Shown: positions 7,821-12,174 of the stretch, in pieces | Position numbering within the stretch: the stretch's first letter is position 1 | Layout: each line of letters starts with the position of its first letter | NCBI GenBank assembly: GCA_913064935.1 | Contig: CAJYBF010000011.1 | Span: 1-12,174 of the forward strand | Source: an uncultured Mollicutes bacterium | GTDB taxonomy: Bacteria > Bacillota_I > Bacilli_A > MAG-NZ | Direction: 5' to 3' | DNA: 12,174 nucleotides | Notes under the pieces: generated by a model | Seen by the model: the letters and a program-made list of their open reading frames with translations, nothing else | Database searches by the model: none | Told to the model about the DNA's origin: nothing | Translations under genes and position numbers: made by a program

Positions 7821-7849
7821 TTTACTAGTTTAATATAATTATATATTAT
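7821..7849 (+). promoter_or_regulatory. Possible sigma-A type promoter for the CotF-type pair
   Basis: TTTACT (7821-7826) and TATTAT (7844-7849) are separated by 17 nt on the plus strand, about 65 nt before the first CotF-type start. The region is very AT-rich and also has to serve the divergent thioredoxin gene, so chance matches are possible. I do not see a clear sigma-E, sigma-G or sigma-K box here. Confidence 0.4.
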
Positions 7850-7914
7850 TTGTATATATTTAATCCTAGATGTTAAAAATATATTGTAGTAAAATGTCAA
7901 TTCAGGAGGAAAAG

Positions 7915-8133
7915 ATGTCAATAATAAGTAAACCACCAAATGTCATTAGTGTAAAAGACAATATACATATTTGTGACATGTTAGCAGGTAATCTGATGGG
8001 AATAAAGACAATAAAAGAGTTTGGAAGACAAAGTAGTGATCAGGAAATCATTAATATCTTAGAAGCAACACAGAAAATGCACGCTAAGCATTATAATCTA
8101 CTGCTGGAAAGCTTGGAAAATTGTGAAAATTAG
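7915..8133 (+). CDS. Short CotF-type spore coat protein
   Basis: The product is a 72-residue, mostly helical protein. It resembles the short members of the CotF (coat F) family found next to longer CotF proteins. The recognisable parts are a first helix around HICDMLAGNLMGIKTIKEF and a second helix around ILEATQKMHAKHYNLLLESL, like one hairpin of a ferritin-like bundle. No enzyme residues are evident. A structural role in the coat or forespore is inferred from the family. The start at 7915 has an ideal ribosome site (AGGAGG, 5-6 nt spacing). An ATG at 7870 in the same frame lacks one. The stop overlaps the next gene's GTG by 11 nt, so the two are translated together, probably as partners. Confidence 0.68.
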   Translation: MSIISKPPNVISVKDNIHICDMLAGNLMGIKTIKEFGRQSSDQEIINILEATQKMHAKHYNLLLESLENCEN

Positions 8134-8443
8134 AGTGAATACTATTAAGAATCCAGATACAATGGTCGAAGCACACATATTCAATGATAAGGATATTCTT
8201 TCGAATGTTATATCGTATGAAAAAGAGAATGTATCTTTATACTCAATAGCAATGGGCGAAGCAAGTAATCAAACGCTTTATGAAACTCTTTTTGAAATGT
8301 ATACAGAAACACAAAACATGCAAAGAGCGTTACATAATTTAATGTTCAAGAAGGGTTGGTATACTATTGACATCGAGGAAAAAGATAAATTACTAGATTC
8401 TCATTCGCAATACAGTGAATATATAAATAAAGTAAAACACTAA
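8123..8443 (+). CDS. CotF-type spore coat protein
   Basis: This 106-residue protein has the marks of the coat F family. An ND(K/R)DIL motif at 21-26 opens the first helix. A long helical pair follows with SLYSIAMGEASN, and FKKGWY at 75-80 is the typical CotF signature before a variable tail. In the family such proteins sit in the spore coat or forespore, and the biochemical role is not known. The GTG at 8123 overlaps the previous gene by 11 nt. GTG 8135 and ATG 8162 are in-frame alternatives, but the residues before 8162 (NPDTMVEAH) look like the usual CotF lead-in, so the longer form is preferred. A strong hairpin terminator begins 1-2 nt after the TAA stop. Confidence 0.75.
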   Translation: MKIRVNTIKNPDTMVEAHIFNDKDILSNVISYEKENVSLYSIAMGEASNQTLYETLFEMYTETQNMQRALHNLMFKKGWYTIDIEEKDKLLDSHSQYSEYINKVKH

Positions 8444-8444
8444 C

Positions 8445-8470
8445 AAAAATAGGTCTTCCGACCTATTTTT
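8445..8470. terminator. Bidirectional terminator shared by the CotF-type and SASP-like genes
   Basis: A perfect 11-bp stem (AAAAATAGGTC with GACCTATTTTT) closes a stable C-TTCC-G loop, with T-rich ends on both strands. It lies directly between the convergent stops of the coat gene (8443) and the SASP-like gene (8480), so it can end transcription from both sides. Confidence 0.88.
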
Positions 8471-8479
8471 TGTTATTAC

Positions 8480-8722
8480 CTAATATTCTTGGTCTTCGTA
8501 ATCTCTACGCTTAACATCTCTATTAGATTTTGTTTTATTTCTTTCAGTATCTACAAAAGTTGTTCCTGTAGGCTGAATAGTAATTTCTTCCGCAAACTCT
8601 TCGTCAAATTGGTTAATTCCTTGGTTCGTGTTATTTCTGTTTTTTCTGTACTGTTCATTAATCTGACTGTTGTTACCATTGTTTACAGGATTTTGTTTCT
8701 CTCTGTTATCTTTGTTATTCAT
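8480..8722 (-). CDS. Small Asn/Gln-rich protein resembling gamma-type small acid-soluble spore protein
   Basis: The 80-residue product is very hydrophilic, rich in Asn, Gln, Lys, Arg and Glu, without membrane segments or cysteine. A central stretch reads YRKNRNNTNQGINQFDEEFA followed by EEI. By eye this aligns with the repeat unit of gamma-type SASP, RKQNQ...GQFGTEFASET. The EFAxE core matches the known germination protease (GPR) site type in SASPs. Gamma-SASPs are spore amino-acid stores degraded at germination and usually carry two repeats; here I see one plus an acidic/basic tail. The start at 8722 is set by TTAGGAG 6 nt upstream; ATG 8728 would touch that site. The two coat-type genes converging on it support a spore role. 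It could also be an unrelated disordered protein. Confidence 0.6.
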   Translation of the reverse strand: MNNKDNREKQNPVNNGNNSQINEQYRKNRNNTNQGINQFDEEFAEEITIQPTGTTFVDTERNKTKSNRDVKRRDYEDQEY

Positions 8723-8786
8723 AGACATCTCCTAATTTTACTTCCGCCATGAGAGTCCAGTAATAGTATTCGACATTTTTCTGTTT

Positions 8787-9158
8787 TTATTTATTTATTT
8801 TTAAATCATATCCACATTTGTGGCAATGTCTTGAATTTTTACTCACAATTTCGTGACAATGAGGGCATTTACGTCTTGTAAATATACTCATTAAGGGAAC
8901 TATGAACAAGATGAATATTGAAATGGTAAAAAATAACGGTAAAAAACCAGACAATTCTACCTCACTTCTTTTAAAAATGAGATTAACTATTTTCACAAAA
9001 TTTAAAGAGATTACAGCTATAGTAGAAAGAAGTACTAAAAAGTACGAACCCTTCAACCATTTTTTCCATTCTAAATACTGACCTTTAATAAGATCCTGTA
9101 TCTCTTGAACTGGTTGTATCTTATTCTGTTTTTTTACGTATTTTTTTCCTTTTTTCAT
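8787..9158 (-). CDS. Small two-helix membrane protein with C-terminal zinc ribbon
   Basis: This is a 123-residue protein with a basic N terminus (about ten Lys in the first 13 residues), two membrane segments (about 38-60 and 72-93) and a C-terminal zinc ribbon, C98-PH-C101 and C112-HK-C115 followed by GYDL. The zinc knuckle probably faces the cytoplasm. I do not recognise a specific family beyond the zinc-ribbon membrane protein type, and no enzymatic residues are visible. Its ATG overlaps the trmL stop as ATGA, so it is translationally coupled to that tRNA methyltransferase. No terminator is seen between it and the SASP-like gene 64 nt downstream. Confidence 0.75.
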   Translation of the reverse strand: MKKGKKYVKKQNKIQPVQEIQDLIKGQYLEWKKWLKGSYFLVLLSTIAVISLNFVKIVNLIFKRSEVELSGFLPLFFTISIFILFIVPLMSIFTRRKCPHCHEIVSKNSRHCHKCGYDLKINK

Positions 9159-9667
9159 GATAGTATATAATCTTTCCCTTTTAGTTCTTCTGGTTCATCA
9201 AAGTATAAATCATTATAGTTTTGTTGTCTTAAAACTTCGTATACCATAATAGCGACTACATTACTTAGATTAAGACTTCTAACGTCTTTAGTCATAGGCA
9301 ATCTAATGCAATTATCCAAGTGAGGTTTAAGTATTTCTTTTGGTATTCCACTTGATTCAGCACCAAATATCAAATAGATTTCTTCAGTAGATACAGAGAA
9401 ATCAAATTCACTTGGAGTATGTGATCCATATCTAGTAGAGAAATAGAATGAACCCTTGTTTTTATTAGTAAAATCTTCCCAACTCTTATAAGTAACATAA
9501 TTAGTTTTGATTACGTAACTAGCACCGCTTCTTCTAACACTTTTTTCATCCAAAGAAAACCCAAGAGGTTCTATTAAATGTAACTTAACGTTTGCAGCAA
9601 CACAAGTTCTCATTATGTTTCCAGTATTTTGTGGTATTTCTGGATTATATAAAACTACGTTTATCAT
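9155..9667 (-). CDS. trmL: tRNA (cytidine/uridine-34 2'-O)-methyltransferase TrmL
   Basis: This SPOUT-class methyltransferase of 170 residues matches TrmL/CspR in length. It uses S-adenosylmethionine to 2'-O-methylate the wobble base of leucine tRNAs. The signatures are all present: NPEIPQNTGNIMR (8-20), FGAESSGIP (101-109) and IRLPM with RSLNLSNVVAI (121-140), which form the trefoil-knot cofactor site. The ATG at 9667 lies 8 nt after the queG stop, with AGGTGA upstream. The gene is intact, although the queG reading frame before it is interrupted. The pairing of a wobble-base methylase with a queuosine gene makes a small tRNA-modification segment in this run. Confidence 0.94.
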   Translation of the reverse strand: MINVVLYNPEIPQNTGNIMRTCVAANVKLHLIEPLGFSLDEKSVRRSGASYVIKTNYVTYKSWEDFTNKNKGSFYFSTRYGSHTPSEFDFSVSTEEIYLIFGAESSGIPKEILKPHLDNCIRLPMTKDVRSLNLSNVVAIMVYEVLRQQNYNDLYFDEPEELKGKDYILS

Positions 9668-9675
9668 CGTTTCAC

Positions 9676-10554
9676 CTAAATGTTCATTTTCTTCTTATAG
9701 TATTTTATTGCAGATAGCATATAATCTTCTGTTGAGTTGACATAATCCAACTCCTTAGTTATATCTATCCCATTATTTGCGGCAATAATAATAGCATTTC
9801 TTTTCATTAAATTATGACCCAACCAATAAAATGCATATTCATTGTACCTAGTAAATTCATGTCTCGTACTCTTTATTATATCCAATAAATCCACATTTTC
9901 ATATAGATAATTTTCTTTTGTCTTAACTCTAGAATTCTTAGGACAAATTGAAATACATACATCGCAACCATATATTTTAGTAAACTGATTATATATTTCA
10001 TCTGAAAGAGATATTTTTCTTTGTAAAAAACCTGCTAAACACTTGTCGTATACTGCTTTAGTAGCGTCAGTTGGGCAATGTTGATCGCATAAATCACAGT
10101 TTGCACAGTTGTTCGTAACAGGAATACTCGAAACAATTTCAAAATCAACAAGAAGTTCTCCAATTAAAATATAAGAACCAAAATCCTTGTTAATAATTAG
10201 AGTATTTTTCCCATAGTATCCTAATCCAGATAAGTAAGCAGCCAATTTCTCATCAACTGGTCCATTATCAACAAAATATTCGATTTGAGCATCTATCATC
10301 GATAGAATGTATTTTTTTATTTTAGCCAGTTTATCTTTTAAAACTAAATGATAATCTTTCTCTAAAGCAAATGATGCTAACAATAAATCACTTTTTTTAG
10401 TTATCGGATAAGCGACTTAGATAATCGTCTTAGCAAAGGCTATCTTATCTGAAGTGAGCGATGATGTATTCATTTCTTTATATGTTTCATATGAGCAAAA
10501 TCCTATAATTAAACCTTGTTTTTCAGCATATTCAATAATTTTTTTTCTAAGCAT
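9676..10554 (-). pseudogene. Short QueG-like epoxyqueuosine reductase, interrupted by one nonsense codon
   Basis: The frame runs 292 codons from ATG 10554, which overlaps the MFS stop by 8 nt (ATGCTTAG), to TAG 9678-9676. A TAA at 10419-10417 (codon 46) interrupts the strand normally written AKSIIxVAxPY; both sides read in one frame. Beyond it the protein looks complete: catalytic-type Asp96 in DNGP, GLGYYGKNTLIIN, and ferredoxin-type clusters at C150, C153, C156, C160 and C172, C197, C200, C204. QueG reduces epoxyqueuosine in tRNA with cobalamin as the last step of queuosine synthesis. This is shorter than the usual 370-390 residues and lacks the C-terminal HEAT-like part, as in some short QueG relatives. 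Restart at TTG 10383 is possible, but I see no good ribosome site there, and it would lack the first strand. Confidence 0.85.
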
Positions 10555-11719
10555 CTAATTTCCTGTAGTTAATTATGTATATAATATATGCAACAGACAC
10601 TATTATTGCATTAAATATAAATCCATCTTTCAATGAATATATATCCGCTATGTATCCAAAGACAGGAAACACTGCGATCATAAGTATGCTGAAAACCATA
10701 TTACTCATTGATAATATTGTAGCTCTTTTATTTGAAGGAATAATTTTATTCATATAGGCAAGCATAATTACATAAAACATACTTTCAACTCCACCTAGTA
10801 TAATGAAAGGTACGTAGGAATACTCTAATGTCAACATCCAAATAAGTATAAGTTCAATAAGAGGAATCATAATTAGTATGTGTCTTTCCTTAAACGTCTT
10901 AAGTATTTTTTCAACGGATAAAGCACCTAAAATTGCGAAACCTGAATGCAGTGCTAAAATTATGCCGATAACTGTTGTTGAATAACCTAACTCAGTAAAC
11001 AAACTTTGAATATAAAAGAATGAAACTGTAACTGGAAATAAGAACAGACTAGACATAACTACCAAGAACCGTAGTTTCTTATTAGTCAGAATATACTTAA
11101 TACTGTTAACATATTGTTCTTTTACTCGTACGAGAAAAGGTTTATGAGCATTATCTGTTTCAAGAATTGGATCTTTCATTTTATAAACAAATATCAATGC
11201 AGCAAAGCCAAAAAACATTGATCCTATAAATACCCAATCATAGTTAATTGAGGCTAAGTATCCTCCAATTAGTAAAGCTAATAATGATGATGACTGATAG
11301 ATAATCTCTTTTATACTGTTTATCCTAGGATACTTAGATTCTTCTTTTGTTTCAATCAAAGAATCATATATCAAAGCATCGCCCGCACCTGATTCCAGTG
11401 TATACGATAGCCCACAAAGAGCGAAGGCTATTGAGACCATAAATAAATCAGTAGCAAAAAACAATAAGGCTAAATAAGCAATGTACAAGATCACACTTAA
11501 TAATCTACTTAGTCTTCTTCCAAGTAAATCTGCAAGAATTCCAGTTGGAATTTCCATTGTTAAAGAAGTTACATGGAATATAGACTCTACGATACCGATT
11601 TCCAAGAAAGTGAAGCCTTTAATAGCCAAGTAAATCAGTAAGACTCCATGTGAAAGATTAAAATTCCTTGTGAAATTGTGTAAGTAATCTAAATATATAT
11701 TTTTTTTGTATGCATTCAT
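10547..11719 (-). CDS. Major facilitator superfamily transporter
   Basis: This is an inner-membrane secondary transporter of 390 residues with about 12 predicted helices, the usual MFS size. The motif A loop between helices 2 and 3 reads GILADLLGRRLSR at 60-72, in the drug/proton antiporter style. A charged central loop near 190-210 (KMKDPILETDNAHKPF) separates the two halves. Substrate cannot be told from sequence; a multidrug or small-molecule exporter is the likely class, and the adjoining MATE gene points the same way. The ATG at 11719 is 11 nt after the MATE stop, with a weak AGAAG site, so coupling is likely. Its stop overlaps the queG start codon. Confidence 0.88.
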   Translation of the reverse strand: MNAYKKNIYLDYLHNFTRNFNLSHGVLLIYLAIKGFTFLEIGIVESIFHVTSLTMEIPTGILADLLGRRLSRLLSVILYIAYLALLFFATDLFMVSIAFALCGLSYTLESGAGDALIYDSLIETKEESKYPRINSIKEIIYQSSSLLALLIGGYLASINYDWVFIGSMFFGFAALIFVYKMKDPILETDNAHKPFLVRVKEQYVNSIKYILTNKKLRFLVVMSSLFLFPVTVSFFYIQSLFTELGYSTTVIGIILALHSGFAILGALSVEKILKTFKERHILIMIPLIELILIWMLTLEYSYVPFIILGGVESMFYVIMLAYMNKIIPSNKRATILSMSNMVFSILMIAVFPVFGYIADIYSLKDGFIFNAIIVSVAYIIYIINYRKLDA

Positions 11720-11730
11720 CTTCTTATACC

Positions 11731-12174
11731 CTAAATGCGTGGCTCGAATTTTGTTCTTTTGTATAAAAAGAATCCAATCACTACAGCGATAATATTGCTA
11801 ATCCACATCGCGTGCCAAACACTACTTTCTCTAAAACTAAATATGAATACCAAGACTATGATAAGTGGAAGCCTAAATAGCCACAATCTCGACAAACTTA
11901 ATATCAATAAATATTTAACATTTCCTAAACCTCTAAATACTCCTAAAAGCAATTGGAAAACTCCGAAGAATGGTAGTGTTAAAGTTAAATACAGTAAGTA
12001 TTCCTTACACAAAGCAATCGAGTCTGGGTTCTTTAAGAACACTCCAATAATTGACTCTCTGAATGGTAAAATCAAAGACATACCAACTGATACAAAAATA
12101 AGAGTAAATATAACTGATTTCTTGAACACTAACCTATCTCTAACAGGTTATAAAGCGCAGACCTTTTGTCCAAC
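11731..12174 (-). pseudogene. MATE family efflux transporter, C-terminal part with an in-frame nonsense codon
   Basis: From the window edge the frame reads VGQKVCAL, then TAA at 12150-12148, then PVRDRLVFKKSVIFTL without a shift. This is the MATE (NorM/DinF-type) segment where GQxxGAxxxxxA precedes the second half. The 132 codons from GTG 12129 to TAG 11733-11731 show several membrane segments, about 5-22, 44-66, 80-100 and 108-127, and end with the basic tail typical of the C terminus. The glycine normally following GQxx is Cys here. MATE proteins export drugs or organic cations using Na+ or H+ gradients and need about 450 residues, so a stop here would destroy function. The N-terminal half lies outside the window, so its state is unknown. 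Confidence 0.8.

Noticed and set aside
8489..8752. Plus-strand open frame opposite the SASP-like gene
   Set aside because: It is the mirror of the minus-strand gene, which has a clear ribosome site; the product is only a hydrophobic reverse-complement artefact.
8729..8786. Possible sporulation sigma-factor promoter (GAATA with CATGGCG) before the SASP-like gene
   Set aside because: The spacing is 15 nt and the -10 match is poor, so it does not meet the sigma-G or sigma-E consensus.
9676..12174. Reassignment of TAA to a sense codon
   Set aside because: TAA is the natural stop of the kinase, patatin, thioredoxin, M29 peptidase, coat and zinc-ribbon genes, with terminators directly after several of them.

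Overview
The window is AT-rich DNA from a low-GC Gram-positive bacterium (Bacillota). Evidence for this is strong AGGAGG-type ribosome sites, a YgaC-type Ntdp protein, a YjjU/RssA-type patatin, CCA-encoding tRNA genes, and what look like sporulation genes (two CotF-type coat proteins and a gamma-SASP-like protein). The standard code fits: Trp is TGG, and TGA ends trmL in an ATGA overlap with the next gene. A sporulating or formerly sporulating member of the Bacilli or a related class is likely. I cannot place it more precisely.

Nearly everything is on the minus strand, so transcription runs from high to low coordinates. From right to left: (1) 12174-8787 is a tightly packed run of a MATE exporter (broken), an MFS transporter, a short QueG-like epoxyqueuosine reductase (broken), the tRNA wobble methyltransferase TrmL and a small membrane zinc-ribbon protein, with gaps of 11 nt or less or with overlaps. 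(2) 8722-7915 is a small spore-type cluster: a gamma-SASP-like gene on the minus strand converges on two overlapping CotF-type genes, the only plus-strand genes here, and all share one bidirectional terminator. (3) 7803-5584 is thioredoxin, Ntdp phosphatase and an M29 aminopeptidase, followed by two identical tandem tRNA-Gly(UCC) genes with their own promoter and a strong terminator. (4) 5474-4401 is a full-length Xaa-Pro aminopeptidase pseudogene. (5) 4117-500 holds a large hybrid sensor kinase and a patatin-like lipase, each followed by a hairpin terminator. (6) 419-1 is a Uup-like ABC-F ATPase that starts without its first ATPase domain and runs off the window.

The most unusual property of the window is its density of damaged genes. 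Three are interrupted only by in-frame nonsense codons, with no frameshift that I can see: three codons in the aminopeptidase, one in queG and one in the MATE gene. A fourth, the ABC-F gene, lacks its 5' half. Their neighbours are intact and well packed, so this looks like early pseudogene formation inside otherwise working operons. Possible causes are host adaptation, relaxed selection or base-substitution errors in the assembly. I found no CRISPR array, insertion sequence or phage gene.
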